Part shown: positions 1-12,259 of the stretch, piece by piece
How positions within the stretch are numbered: position 1 is the first letter of the stretch
How the letters are laid out: each line of letters begins with the position of its first letter
Assembly (NCBI GenBank): GCA_024345305.1
Contig: BRON01000015.1
Span: 372,001 to 436,000, forward strand
DNA from: Mrakia gelida
Taxonomy: Eukaryota > Basidiomycota > Tremellomycetes > Cystofilobasidiales > Mrakiaceae
Reading direction: 5' to 3'
Length of the DNA stretch: 64,000 nucleotides
The notes under the pieces: model-generated
Seen by the model: only the letters and a program-made list of their open reading frames with translations
Databases searched by the model: none
What the model was told of the DNA's origin: nothing
Translations under genes and position numbers: made by a program

Positions 1-1774
1 AAGAACAAGCAACGAGGCGAGCTCTTGAGGTTCGTTCACCCGCCCCTTCGCTTCCCCCCTTTGCTTTGTCTCGCCTTCGCTCTCCCTCCTCGATAAAGAC
101 CAGCTGACTTCAGTTCTCTCGCAGAATCCTCTTCATTGACGTCCCAGACGTTTACGCTGCTTCTCCAAAGGTCTACATCCCCTCTCTCCTCGCCGCTCTT
201 CCCACCTTCATCAACCTCACGTCCATCTCCCTTCCTTCCCCTCTCATCAACGACACCGTCTTCAGCATGGTCTACACACGTCCTACCATCGAGATCCTTG
301 GAGTCCTCGGACACCTCCGACAGCAGTTCAACACCCTCGATCTCGGCTCCCGAGTTCCACTCCCTCGAAGTCGCGCGTCTCCGCTCAAGGTCCCCAAACT
401 CGAGGCAGGATTCTCGCTCGCAGAGATCAACTTCCTCGAGCAGTTCCTTGACTTCTTCCAGTTTCATTCCGTGGTCGTACCCGCCCTCTGGTTCGGATTC
501 CAGTCTGCCATGGTTCCTCCCTCCCTTCTCACGTCGAGAGACATTCGCGACCTCGAGATCATCTACTTCAAAGCGACTCCCATCGCCTTTTACTCGGCCT
601 TCAACTACCTCGAGAGAGTCATGGCGACTCAGACCTCGCTCCAGACTGTCTCGCTCGGCCTGCGAGACTGGGAATCGCCGCATGGATTCCAAGTTGGACC
701 CCCGTCGTGGAGGATGTTCGTCGACGGAGCAGCCGTCTCTCCTTCGTTCGACTTCACACAGGCATGGTCGGGAGTCAGGGTCCGCTGCATCGATACCGAC
801 TTCTCGGCGACTGGTCCGGGAGGGGATTTCGTCGAGAGTGGGTTGAGGATTCGCTTCGTTGCCGGAACAAGGGTCACGTCGAGGATGATCCGAGAGTTGG
901 CGAGACAGACGGACACCTTCGCCTACATGTTCATGGCGGAAGAGGACGATCTCAGATGGCCTGATTGGGTGAGTATACTGCTTCTTTCATGAATTTCATT
1001 CGTCCTGACCTTATGTTCTCGCTATGTTTCCCTCTTTCAGCACGAGACGATCTCGGTCATGGCCCTCGAGATGTCGATCCTCGGAGTCATCTACCTCAAC
1101 TGCTCCCTCACCCCAACTCCCACCGTGACTACTACCCTCGCATGCTCCCAATCCTGCTACAATAAGCTCGCCAGCTCCCATCCTGCGCACTACGCCGCGT
1201 CGGAACTCGTTGGAGGACACCTCGAGGTCTGGAGACTCTCCTACAACATCCACGTCGCTCGACTCCGACTCCTCGATCCAGTCTTCGCAGACGGGAAGTA
1301 CAAGGTCCTTCAGTCCAAGTTGGGGACGGAGAAGGGTTTGATCGTCGAGATTGCAGCCGACGTTGGAGATGGGGAGGACGGGGAGTGGGAGATTTGGGTC
1401 GACAAGTTGGACGAGGTTTCGACGGAGGAGAAGGTCAAGAGATGTCGATGCTTCGGATGTGGCGAGGTGGAGGAAGGGGAAGATCCTATCTCGGCTCTCA
1501 TGGAGTGCAATGTCGAGGAGGTTCGAGCAGCCCTCGTCGTTGAAGGGTTCAATCTCGACGCGTTCGACGCGAAGTGAGTCTTTCCTCCCTTCGTTTCTTT
1601 CGCTTTGCTCGAGCTGACTTCTTCCCTTACTTCAACTTTCTAGATCTTCCACCTCACCCATCGATCAACACTCCTTCGAGTCGTTCCTCAGGTTCGTCGC
1701 GTCTTCAGCCTCCCTGGTCTCGTCTCGATCTGACGCGTCCTCTCCCCTTCATCCCTTTCAGATCGAACGCCTAA
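1..1774 (+). CDS. LRR/F-box-like hypothetical protein, 5' end outside the window
   Basis: This gene enters the window in mid-coding sequence. Exons I can join in phase are <1-29, 125-968, 1041-1573, 1644-1691 and 1762-1774, ending in TAA. The introns carry GTTCGT or GTGAGT donors, CTGAC branch sites and CAG/TAG acceptors. The protein has a leucine-rich pattern (for example LPTFINLTSISLPSPL) and a late Cys cluster, CRCFGCGE. This resembles the LRR part of fungal F-box proteins, but the F-box itself would lie upstream of the window. The last 70-nt intron (1692-1761) is inferred from a good branch/acceptor; if it is retained, the frame instead stops at 1803. The function is unknown and the LRR assignment is by general appearance only. 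Confidence 0.6.
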
Positions 1775-2308
1775 CTCGAACTCCTCGAGCCACCAGCCGA
1801 TAGGAACCGTGTCTTCTAGTCTAGCTCTTCTCATAACGAAAATCTCATGCCCTCTCTCCCTCCCATCTCTTTCTCTTTCCTCTCTCTCCCCCATCTCAAC
1901 CTCACCCGAACGAACAGAAAGAAGAACGTTTGCTTGTTTATCGTCATCTTTTGTAAAGAAGATCAGTCATCGGAGTCGTACATAAGTACAAAAGAACGCA
2001 AGAAAGTGAGAAAGAAAGCAGAAACCGAAGCCGAAACCGAACCGAAGGAGAGCAAGAAACAGAGAGAGGGCTACAAAAACGCGGTTGATTGAGCGAGAGA
2101 GAGAGATTATTAGTAGAGAAAGATGAACGGAGTGCGGAGATGGATGGTAGAGATGGAGGGGATGTAATGGGAGAGAAGAGAGAAAGTGTCCAGAGGTAAG
2201 AAGAAGAGAGCGAAAGAGAAGGGCGAACGGAGGGATGCAAAGAGAACGGAAGGGAGAGGAGAGGGTAAAAATTGAGTAAGGAGAAGCGGGAAGGTCGTCG
2301 TTCGTACA
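1775..2308. other. Convergent intergenic region
   Basis: This lies between the 3' ends of the LRR-like gene and the Sch9-type kinase. It is CT-rich on the left, then purine-rich (AAGAAAG and GAGAGA runs) from about 1970 to 2270, as expected for 3' UTRs of two converging genes. I see no coding signature. Confidence 0.5.
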
Positions 2309-5300
2309 CTAGTCCTCCATATCGATATCTGCATCTCGTCGTAGCACGCCTCTCACGAGTGTCGTTCCATCCTCCTCCTCAGACTCGGCGTCCTCGTCGT
2401 AGTCCTCAGGATCGAGAGCGTCCTCGTCCTCCTCGAGAGCTTCTCCGTCGTCGTCGATGAGGATCCCGTCTGGTGGACGCTGCTTAGTCGGAAAGCGAAC
2501 ACGAAGGGGAGAGAGAGAGAGGTCAGCGTCCGAAGAACGAGAGACGAGGACGCGTCGAATGGGACGCGTCGAAACGAAAACGAAGGAGGGCGAAACTCAC
2601 AATCATCGACTCTCCCGAGTAGGTGAACCCTCTGAAGTTCTCCTGCACACTGCTCGTCAACGGACTTCCACCGAGAGGGTTGACACCAGGTCTCTGCGGT
2701 GTACTCTTGATGGCCATTCCAGCTCCTCCACTCATCGACCCGACCATCGAGCTCGACGTCCCATTCGCTCCTCCTCCTCCCGCACCTCCGAGGGCGTTGG
2801 CTCCGTTGGAAGGCTGGTTCACCCATCCCTCGATGGGGTCGTCCTCCTCGAAGGGGTTGGCAGACTGGACGGACGTCGAGGTGAACTCGGGATCGAAGTT
2901 GGCGACGGATTCGTCGGATTCGACGACGGGTTTGAAGGGAGGGGTGACCTGCTTGGAAGCGAGAGCGACCCAGTCGACGGACTTGAAGAAGGGGTGATCC
3001 TTGAGTTCGGCGGCGTCGCGAGTGGCTCCGAGTCGGTGCTTGGGGTTTCGGTTGAGGAGCTGAGGGAGGGAGGGAGGGAAGGGAAAGAGGTCAGCTTCAA
3101 GTCCTCGATCCTTGACCGAGCGAAACGAGAGCAGCGACGCGTCCGTAGAGACCAAGATTCGTCCCGAAGATGATTGAGGAGAAGGTCAAGAGAACGAGCA
3201 CTCACTCCCTTGACGAACTGCTTCCCATCCTCGTCGATCACGCCTCGAGGGAACCGAATCTTCCCAAAGCAGATGTTCTTGTACATCTGCTGAGTATCCT
3301 CGGCGTAGAAGGGACTCCATCCACAGCACATCTCGAAGAGGAGGACTCCGAGCGACCAGAAATCGACGAGCTTGGAGTAACCGTTGTCGTCGAGGAGGAC
3401 TTCGGGAGCGAGGTACCTAACGAGGGCGAGAAACGACGGACGAGGCGCGTCAGTTCGAGCTTCGCCGCGAAAGAGGTGATGAGGCGAGAGGATGGATAGA
3501 TTGACTCACTCGGTGGTTCCACAGAAGGTGTTGGTGAGTTGATCGGCGGCGAGATCAGGTTTCGAGAGTCCGAAGTCGCAGAGAGCGACGTGACCGGTCG
3601 CGTCGAGGAGGATGTTCTCGGGTTTGAGATCCCTGGAAACGAAGGAACGGCCAAAACGCGATTCGAAGATCAGCTCTCCACCTTTCCAACCTCTCTGCTC
3701 CTCTCCCAAGCACTACAACGAAACTGAAGCTGAGCAGGGACTCACCGATAAACGATATCGTACTTGTGCAAATGCTCGAGCGCCAACACCAACTCGGCGA
3801 TGTAGAATCTCGCCCTCTCCTCCGTGAACCTCCCTTCCTTCTGAAGATGCCAGAACAGCTCTCCTCCACTCTTGTAGTCGGTAACGAAGTAGAGCTGCTT
3901 CTCGGTCTGGAAGCTGAACTTGAGGCCGACGAGGAAGGGACACTCGAGCGAGGTCTGAAGGATCTTGCGTTCTCCGATGGTGTGGGCGACCTCCTTCTTG
4001 GCGACGATCTCCTTCTTGGAGAGGACCTTCATGGCGTAGATTCGCTTGGTGTCTCGTTTCCGAACCTGGAAGACTCGTCCGAACGTTCCTCGACCGATGA
4101 GCTTGAGGAACTCGAAGTCGCGAGGCGTGAGGTGGCTTTTGCTCTGTTTCCGGGCGAGGACAAGAGCAGTTGGAGAGGTCGAGATCAGCGTTAGACGTCG
4201 AGCTCGGTCGAGAGTCTAGCGAGACCATCAGAGATGGAGGGAAGAAGAGGAGAACGAGAGGAAGGACGAACCTGAGCGACGTCGTACCGAATCTGAACTC
4301 GAACCTCTCCCGAAACCTCCTCCGTCCCTCGAGTTCCAAGCCTGCGATAAGAGGAACCCTTCGATCAGGTCTCGAGCTCGTATCTCCTGGAGCAGAAGGA
4401 AGAGAGGGCCACTCACTTGAACCACGAGTCCATCACGAACCCGTTTCGACAGACCGGACGGATCTCTCGAATCCCAAGGAACCCTTCTCCTTCCTGAGCT
4501 CGGTCGTAGACGGTGATGTAGATGAGAGAGGTCTCGGAGACGAGATCGCTGTGCGAGAAAACGGGTAGGAGGGAAGGAAGGGAACGAGAATGGTGAGCTC
4601 TCTCGCTCTCGTCGAAAGGAAGGGAAACGAAACGAGCTCTCTCTCCGACTCACAAGGTGACCTCGTGTTTCCACACTGGATCGCAAGCTGACGGCTTCCC
4701 CAACCACTCCCCTCTACTCTCCGCCGCCTTGGGTGTCGTCGCTCCGCTCTTGGCTCCAGGAAGGGTCAACTTGGTCTTGCCCATCATCGCAGCGCTCCTC
4801 GACCTGGCTGCCATGTCGAACGCTCGCGAGATGGATCCGATCCCCAGGATTCCGCTGCTCGGCGTCGGAGGCGCTGAAGGGGTGTAGGTAGCGACTCCCT
4901 TGGTGGTCGGCTCGTGGGATTCTATGGGTTCCCTGGAGACGAACTCGTTGTTCTCGAACGTGACGACGACGTAGGGTCTGCTGGTGGCCATGGCTTCGGC
5001 GGGGATGTTGAGACCTCTGGCGGACATGAGTTTGACGGTTAAGTGACCTTTGGGGTGGGTGTTGGGTGAAGGTGGGCGAGGGGAGGTGGAGGTGGACGAA
5101 GGGTTGGGTGAGATAGAGGTGGACTCGAGGGTTGTGGAGATGCTGAGATGGGAAGGGGTGGAGGCGCCGGAGTAAGATTGGGTGGATTGGAGGGAAGGAG
5201 CGAGGTTGGAGGTTGCGTTGGGAGTCGTAGGGGAGGTGGGGTTTCGTCGTAAAGGAGGAGCGTTCATTCGGAAATCTGGTGGGTGGATAGAGAGGGAAGT

Positions 5301-6085
5301 CGTAGGGAGGGCCGTCGTTCCACTGCAGTGTTGAGTGGAGCGAGAGAGAGGAGGCAGGCGAGAGGGAGGGGAGAGGAGAGGAGAGGAGGAGCGTTCAGTC
5401 AGCATCGAAAGCGAGAGAGAGCCGTCCGTTCGTGCACGAAACGAAGAGTGTTTGCTCCTATCTCGGAAGCTGGCTCCCTTAATGAGACCTATATCGAGTC
5501 TCGAGCGGAGAGAGGAAGAAGGAGGAGCAAAGCTGTCGCGCTGTGGGAGCCTCGACGTGGGGCGAGACGAGAAGGAGGGAAGCTCTTCCCTTCCCACCTT
5601 CGTCAGTTTCCGCCCCCTCTCCTTCCTCCCTTTCCTTCGTACGAACGCGTATGCTGCTCAGGAGACTCGAGAGAAGGAAGACATAGGGACGATTTACTCA
5701 CGAAACAGCTGGGTTTCCGTGTGGGACTGCCATTGATGCAGGGAAGTCTGAGTTTGTTGGTGTTCGAGGAGGAGCTGGTTGGGACGAGCCCATCGCGTCA
5801 AACGGGTTCACTTGAGACTGAGCAGAAGCCTTGGGGGTAACCTGAAGAGTGGTGGTGGTTGGGAGGGAGAACGAGAAGAGCGAGAAAGGGAGTTAATGAA
5901 TGAGCTGACGGTGTTCCCTTCTCCTTCTCCTCGGGGAGGGACGGGAGAGAGGAAAGAGAGAGCTCAGAAACGAACCTGATCAGAAGGTCCAGAAGGCCAG
6001 AACTACAAGAACGAGAAGGTTGGAGAGGTCAGCAAGAAGGTATACAAGAGGATCATAAAGAATTTGTAAGGCTCACCTTCATCAT
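2309..6085 (-). CDS. SCH9: Sch9-type C2-domain AGC protein kinase
   Basis: Eleven exons join in phase: 6077-6085, 5976-6002, 5702-5841, 4654-5322, 4417-4548, 4272-4341, 3746-4143, 3510-3632, 3206-3416, 2601-3059 and 2309-2479, giving 802 residues. After a Ser/Pro-rich N-terminus comes a C2 domain (starts [16 protein letters not shown], ends near [10 protein letters not shown]). The AGC kinase core follows: [49 protein letters not shown] with [15 protein letters not shown], and [11 protein letters not shown]. The C-terminus has a hydrophobic motif, [10 protein letters not shown], and then an acidic tail. C2 plus AGC kinase is the Sch9/S6K-like architecture, acting downstream of TORC1 in nutrient and stress control. 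The start is uncertain: I took the in-frame ATG-ATG at 6085, but the frame stays open upstream to about 6245, so a longer N-terminus is possible. Confidence 0.9.
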
Positions 6086-7424
6086 CCTTATAGATCCTGA
6101 GGACTTTGGACGATGGGAAGGGAGAGGTCGAGAGGACGACGAGGAGGCGTCGACTTTGGCAGGTGTAGGAGGGATGAGACCAACGCAGGGGACAGGGGAG
6201 TAGATCGAAGTCGTTGGAGGAGAAGTAGGTGAGCGAGGAGGTAGGCTAAACGTCGTTGGCGAGAGAAGGAGGAGCGAGGGAGAGAGTGAGATGGAAGAGG
6301 TTGAAGGTCAAACTGGAGGGAGGGAGAGAAGGTTCAAGCACGATGATCAGGGAAGCGCAGGTTGGGGTTTTCCTACGGTTTTTTTGCAAGGTCTCGCTCT
6401 TTCTTGGGTTACTGCAGGAGACAAGCCTCAAGTCCATCGTGTAGATTCCAAGAATAGTCGAAAAGAAACGACCAAAGATGAGCGAACGGAGCGAGAGCAA
6501 GAGAAGGCCTTGGAAACGAAGGTGAGAAAGGTAAACATCGCTAGCACCGTTTTCTAAAGCCCGACCGGAAGATTTCCCATGGAATCGTTCTGGCCGGCCA
6601 GACGTCGGACTCGGCTTTATCTCATTCGAAAGCTTCGTATGAGAAATTCTTCCTCGTTCGAGGATGGGAGGCGAGGGAGATAGAGGGCTGGGAATGAAAC
6701 GAACGAGAACGAGAGACGAGACGCGCCTCGTCCTCTTTCGACGACGACGAACCCTGGCTCCCAGACGTAATTTCGAGGGTTCAGGGGGTGCGTTGCCATC
6801 TCCGCTAAACACCTCTCTGACCCGCAAAGTAGGTTTCACTTGAGCGAGAGAGAAAGGTGGAAGAGCGCGACAAAGCTCATTCGAGATTCCGGTCGACGAC
6901 AGGCGACGAGCGGCCAGGCGAGACGAACTTGAGGCGACGAACCTGAAGATGAGATGGGAAGACGATAGAGAGAAGAAGAGTCAGCAAGTCTCGCTCAGTA
7001 GGGAAGATGGTGACGAGGGAGAGAAGGCCGATAAAGACGAACCTGCTCGCGAAACTCAAGCAACGCCCACCACCCTCGCCTCCCTTCCTCCCAATCTCTT
7101 CCCCTCCCGTATCCAATCCCATCCTGACGCCGTCTCCTCCACCCGTCCTACTTCATCTCGACCTCGACTCTGAATCTTCCTGGCTCCTTCCTCGTCGCGG
7201 CGACTCCAGCGTTCGAGCGACGATCGTCGACGCGTCTTGATGGGAGAGGAAGATCGAGTTGAGGGGAAGATCGAGGTGGTGTTGGTGTTGTTGAATGGCA
7301 TAAGAGGTGTGATAGGTTCCGAAGAGAGGTATGGGAGTTTGGTGGGAGGGGAGGACGGGAGAGGGAGGGACGAGAAGACTGAGGGTTGGGAGGAGGAGTG
7401 TTGTCGACCGAGAGCGAGATGGAT
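6086..7424. other. Upstream region of the Sch9-type gene with an orphan intron
   Basis: No clear gene is seen. On the minus strand an intron-like segment lies at 6943-7042 (donor GTTCGT, branch GCTGAC, acceptor CTTCAG), so part of this stretch is probably the transcribed 5' leader of the kinase. A long open minus-strand frame (6246-6839) can be joined through that intron to an ATG near 7122, but its sequence looks non-coding (Arg/Ser/Leu-rich, no motif). The Sch9 frame itself is open from 6085 up to about 6245. Confidence 0.4.
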
Positions 7425-9518
7425 TTAAAAGGGAGGAGAGGTGCGAGGGATCCGAGGGAAGAAGGAGTCGAGGGTGAAGGCTGGGATGAAGTTCGGCTCG
7501 AGCTCGAAGAGAGGGATCTTGTCGAAATGATCTTTTCTCCACCAGTCGACAGGCGGCTCGCCTCCCGGGTCGTCGTCTACCTCCTCCTCCTCGCAGGTAC
7601 AAGAGAGTATCGAGTCCCGCATCTGAAACACTCTAGGACCGGAACCTTCCCTAAGCACTGCTCTCACTCCACCCGCTCCGCCTCGCTGACGTTCGATGTC
7701 CCAAACGAAGACCACGTCCACCTCGTTTCCGAACTGGATGTCCTGCTCGACGGTGCGAAGTCTAGGAAGCGACCGAGCCATCCTGACGATGTCGCTGGCG
7801 ATCCGGGGGAGGAGCTCTTGTTCCCACCATGCGAGGTATCCTCCTGCGAGAGTGACGATGTCGGCGACTTGACGAGCTCGAGGATCGAGGAGGACGTCGA
7901 GATCCGGGTTGTCTTCGACGCGTCGACGATGAAGCGCGCAAGAGGCGAGTGTAAGGAGTGGAGAGAGGCTTGGGATTGGATTGTAGACGTAGATATTTCC
8001 GAGAACGAGGTGTGCGAGGCTGGGGAGGAGGGGTGGAAGACGAAGGGAACCGGGCTGGGGACGGAGAGAGAAGAAAAAGCGGGTCAGCACGTCGAACATG
8101 GAGAGGAGGGAAGACCAGGAACGGAACTCACGACGATCTCGCCGAGCTGGTAAGACTTGAGACGAAGGTGAACCAAGTCTGGGAAGGCTTTTCTGATGGC
8201 GGAGAGAAACCTCGCGAGGTCGTTCTTGTGTTTCGAGAAGGGAGCGAGGCTGAGGCAGATCTTGTCCATCCGACGTTGGTGTCCGCTGCCCTGGACGAAG
8301 GTGACCTCGAAGCCGAGGAGGATCGTCTTGTCCCAGCACGATGAGAACGCCATGTTCCCCATCGATTCCAATCCAGTTGCCTCGCCGAGCAAGGACCAAA
8401 CGCGACGTCCGACGTCGTCGACCGAACCCTCGAGAAAGTCGTCGTGGTCGAGCTGGGAGGGGTATCCGATAAATCTGACGGTGCGAAGGGAGATGTGGAG
8501 GGATAGAAAGGGACCGAAGAGTTTCCGAGGGAGGGTGAGAGGGTAGATTTGGTTCTCGAAGCCGAACTTGAGCACCTCCAGAGTTGGGATAGGTGTGGAG
8601 AGGAGGGTGTTGAGATCGTCGAGGGACCTGATGCTGTCGAGTTCCAGGGTTTGCACGTGTATTTGACGGTCGAGGATGAAACGAAGGGCTGGAGCGAGGG
8701 ACTCGGAGCGATGAAGCTTGGAGAGGTCGGAGAGGCGAAGGACGGGTAGAGTAAGGGGAGTTTGCCGTCGCGTCGACGCGGGAGGAGGGGAAGACGAGGA
8801 GGGGATCCAAGTAGGAGAGAAGAGTCCGAGGGAGAGCGTCTGGAGGGAGGGATGGCCGAGTATGATAGGTAGGATGGAGACGAGTTCCAGTGGGTGATCT
8901 GTCGATTCTTCAGGTGAGGGCGAGTGACCTCGCAGAGACGAGCTGACGGTGGGAGCGCTTTGAGGTTTCGAGGGAGGATATCCTTTATACTGACGATCCT
9001 CGAGGACGAGACGTTGTAAGTTTGGAGAGCGTTTTATGATGCATCCAAGCCTCAGAGGCGAGAAGAAGTCTGGGTGGAACGGATCTGTCTGAGTCGGGAA
9101 GACGACCTCGAGAGACCTGAAAGAGAAAGAAGTCAGCTCGAGCTTTCAGCCCTCGCGGAAAGCGATCTGCGTACTTACTTGACGAGACCCGCGAGCCGTC
9201 CAGAGCCCACCACGAAGTCGTAGAGATCGTGCAGCTGCCACGGGCACATAACGACGACGTGGGCGAAGAGGAGAGGCTGTGAGATCTGGGACGAGGTAGG
9301 AGGGGAGAAGTGAGCTCGAGCTCAAAAAGTCGAAGAGCAGTCCAGCGGGCTCCAGAGATCCCTCGCTAAAAACTCACTTCAGAGAAAGCCTTCGATACCA
9401 GGCTGATCTTCTTCAGACCTTCGGGGGAGCAGAAAGCGAAGATCTGGTCAAGCAGCTCAACGGGGAGGAAAGGCACCGTCCGACCTTCGACGTTCTTGAT
9501 CTTGGGAGGAGCTCGCAT
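7425..9518 (-). CDS. F-box / leucine-rich-like protein
   Basis: The start ATG at 9518 opens a first exon (9378-9518) that contains an F-box-like helix pair, VPFLPVELLDQIFAFCSPEG followed by LKKISLVSKAFSE. Later exons carry Leu-rich stretches (LQTLSLGLF, VQTLELDSIRSLDDLNTLL), then a C-terminal part with LLPRIASDIVRMARSLPRL, an acidic linker and a hydrophobic end at TAA (7425). F-box proteins link substrates to Skp1-Cul1 ubiquitin ligases, and in basidiomycete yeasts they form large, fast-changing families. The substrate cannot be told. Introns are seen near 9277-9377, 9120-9180 and 8063-8125; I did not fix every edge. It is divergent from a short F-box-like ORF that begins 221 bases upstream. 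Confidence 0.75.
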
Positions 9519-9739
9519 GGCTGGAAAGGAACGAAAAAGGGAAAAGAAGTCAGCTCAGAGGTGAACTAGCAAGGATGATGATGCACGAACCACGAACCTT
9601 TTTCTCCTAGGTTTTGGAGAAAGACGTAGAGGGAAGGGAAGGAGAAGAAGTTGGTTTGAGGTCAACTTCGAAGCTCTCCTTCCCTCCGTTCTTCATCACG
9701 AACGACGAGGAGCTCAAAGCGTCCACTTCTTTCTCCAAG

Positions 9740-10126
9740 ATGTCTCTCTCTCCCTACAAGCCTCTTCCCTCCCTCCCCATCGACCTCAAACGAGAAATCC
9801 TACGCTTCTGCGATCCCTCAACCCTCGCAAAGACATCCGTCGTGACTTGCCTTCCTCCGAGCTCTCCTCTGTCCTCCCCTTCTCCTCCTTCCTTACCACT
9901 CGAGCTCATTCCCTTACCTTCCCTCTCCCCTGTTCAGATCACTATAATCGGTATCTTCATCCCTTCCTCTTCTTTCTCGACTTCAAACTCTCTCCTCGTC
10001 TCGACAGCTCTTCAGGATGCGACCCTCGCTCGCCGCTCGCTCCTCCTCGAGATGTTCTTCCTCCTCGGATCATCGTCCTTGATTGCCTCGCCCTTCCAGT
10101 CTTCCAACCCCGTCTTTCGCCTCTGA
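9740..10126 (+). pseudogene. Short F-box-like ORF, probably a truncated gene
   Basis: ATG at 9740 is followed by an F-box-like start, SLPIDLKREILRFCDPSTLA. This motif opens larger F-box proteins, but here only about 60 further residues follow before TGA (10126). A possible intron starts at GTGACT just after the motif and ends at TTCAG near 9936; spliced or not, nothing recognisable follows. It may be a truncated F-box gene or the 5' exon of a gene whose remainder is lost. It shares a 221-bp divergent promoter with the larger F-box gene. Confidence that it makes a functional protein is low. Confidence 0.35.
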
Positions 10127-10307
10127 CTGAAACACACAGCCGCTGACCGAGCCTTGAGATCTCACTGAACAAGAGCGTGGACTGAAACGAGGGGTCGAGG
10201 CGTTTGATTTCTCGAAGACAGAAAAGGAGTTGAGCTTCGAAGTGTTCGCTGATCCACCACCAACCGCCACGTCCTCCTCCTTCCCTTCCCATCGTCAGCA
10301 GACCCCC

Positions 10308-11717
10308 ATGTCCACCTCCCAGTTTTCCTCTCTGCCTCCCATCCAAATCGACTCAGCTCAAGGTCGTTCCCTGCCCTCGATTCGATCTATCCTCCTCCCT
10401 CGACAGGACGCGATCCGCGAACGACCTCGTCTTCATACTCCTTCCACATCCCTTGTGAGACCACATTTAGTTCATCAACCTCGCCACTCTCTCGACTTTA
10501 GAAGGCTACCCCTCCTCTTCCCTCCTCAAGGTCTCAAAGGTCACTCTTTCCCGGTCAAATTCCCGAAGGAAGACGTCGTCGTTGTCGAGCCTGGAGGTGA
10601 GTCGTTCGCTAAGTATCCTTCTCGGCGCTTCCCAGCCACCAGAGCTAAAGCTGATTGCTTCATCTTCTGCCGTCGCTCACAGTCACTGCACCTCGTAGAA
10701 TGTCAGATCCTGCTGGGAGGGCAGGACTAGTAGCTTCCCGTCCCCCGTTCGTCTCCTCTCTTGATCTCAAAGGATCAACTCGCGACTTCTGGAGCTGAAG
10801 CTTGTTTCTTGCTTGACGACAGTGAGCAACCTAGCTTTCATCCTCCAACACTCGACCCATCTTCATCCCTCGCCGGTCTTCCCTCCCTCCCTCCACCTCC
10901 TTCGAATTTCGACGCGTCGGACGGAGCGGAACGTCGGACGTGCAAACATTGCCGTCGCTCGAAGCCAATGGGAGACTTCGAACCCTTCAAGTATCAGGGG
11001 AAACTTCGTCAAGTCTGTATCAAGTGTCGGGAGCCGGAACGGAAGGAGGAGGAGAAGAAGAAAGCACAGATGCTGGAGTGTGAGCGTCGTTCCCTTCAAT
11101 CCAACCCCTTCGTCTACGACGAGTCGGCAGCTCACCTTCCTGCCGCCGTCTTGGCTTCTCTCTCTCGCGTCCTCTTTTCGTGGGCACACACCTGCTTACC
11201 TCTGGACGTACTCCTGCGGTTTCACCAGATTTCGAACTCGTCGCGTCGCTCAAAGTGGCGGGATTGGTCATCTGTTACGACTGCAAAGCCATCAAGCCAG
11301 AGACCAAATTCGCAGTCTTGAAAAGGATGTCCTCGTACAGGGAGTGTGACGCTTGCCGGAGGCTCCGGATCGAGGAGGAACGTCGTTGGTCGTGGAACTG
11401 GTGGTGTGAGTCGTCGGACTCCCTTTCGGCTGTTACCTCGCAACCCGATTCTCGCTGACTCGTCTTCCACCTCAGTGCCTCGCATCCGTATCGTCCCCAC
11501 TTCTGTGGTCCCTCCAGCCTCAATCTCCCCCCTAAGTCCATCCACGGTTCTTTCGTCGCGGCCTTCTTTTTCACCTCCCCTTCCGTCATCTTCCGCCTTC
11601 GATCCCTCCCAAAACTCTTCCGCCGCACTTCTCGTACTCTCAGGGAAGCACCCTCGGTCCGTCAGCACCGCGCATATAACGAAGGAGGACGGGGAGAAGA
11701 CGAGACGCGTCGGTTGA
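10308..11717 (+). CDS. Hypothetical protein with two tandem Cys-pair (zinc-ribbon-like) motifs
   Basis: The first exon starts at ATG 10308 (MSTSQFSSLPPIQ). The middle exon carries CKHCRRSKPMGDFEPF followed by VCIKCRE. After an intron (GTGAGC donor near 11081, acceptor near 11227) comes a second, similar block, CYDCKAIKPETKF and then CDACRR. The last exon is Ser/Pro-rich and ends with TGA at 11717. Each block is C-x2-C, K-P, F, C-x2-C, which suggests two zinc-binding modules of the same type. The joint between the first exon and the Cys exon (about 10590-10760) is not fully resolved, because frames disagree unless a short extra intron is assumed. I do not recognise the family, so a nucleic-acid or protein-binding role would be guesswork. 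Confidence 0.55.
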
Positions 11718-12259
11718 TAAGTTCGAGGATGGCAAGGAGAAGAGGTTCGCCTTCGATCAGTCGATTAGTTTCGACTCGGCCAAGATAGTAGAGTACATTT
11801 AGAATGAAGCGTGCATGAGATTCCTTCGGGAAAACGCGACAGAAAAATCCAGCATCTCCTCGAGCTCCCCCGGGGAGAGTTGCGAGTTGCGACGCGTCGA
11901 GGCTTGTTCTTTCTTGCTCTCTTGATATGATTCGCGTCGAAGTGATCAAAGGGAGGCGAGGCGAGGTGACCCATACCAGCATGCGATACATATTCCAGAA
12001 GCTACGTGATTAAGAACAAGGTGACCAGAAAGAGAGAGTTTGTGAAACGGGAAAGGGAGGAAGCGAGTGCGACGTGAACGATGCGAGGGGAAGAACGGGA
12101 CGATGCCGGTTAGAGAACCAAGCATAGTGAGCCGAGGGCTATATAGAGACTCTACAGGAAGATTCAGAAGGAGGCGAAGGAGGAAGGAGAGACTAGTCAG
12201 TCTCGACGAGCGACGCGTCGTTCGAAGTTCAAAGACGGACAAGGCTCAAACTCACCCTC
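11718..12259. other. Convergent intergenic region
   Basis: This lies between the Cys-pair gene and the secreted Gly-rich gene, tail to tail. It contains several ACGCGTC elements (about 11704, 11895 and 12211). No coding or splice signature is convincing on either strand. Confidence 0.45.

Noticed and set aside
6246..6839. Long open minus-strand frame upstream of the Sch9-type gene as a separate protein
   Set aside because: The frame has no motif and an Arg/Ser/Leu-biased composition expected of GC-rich non-coding DNA. Only the intron signature beside it is convincing.
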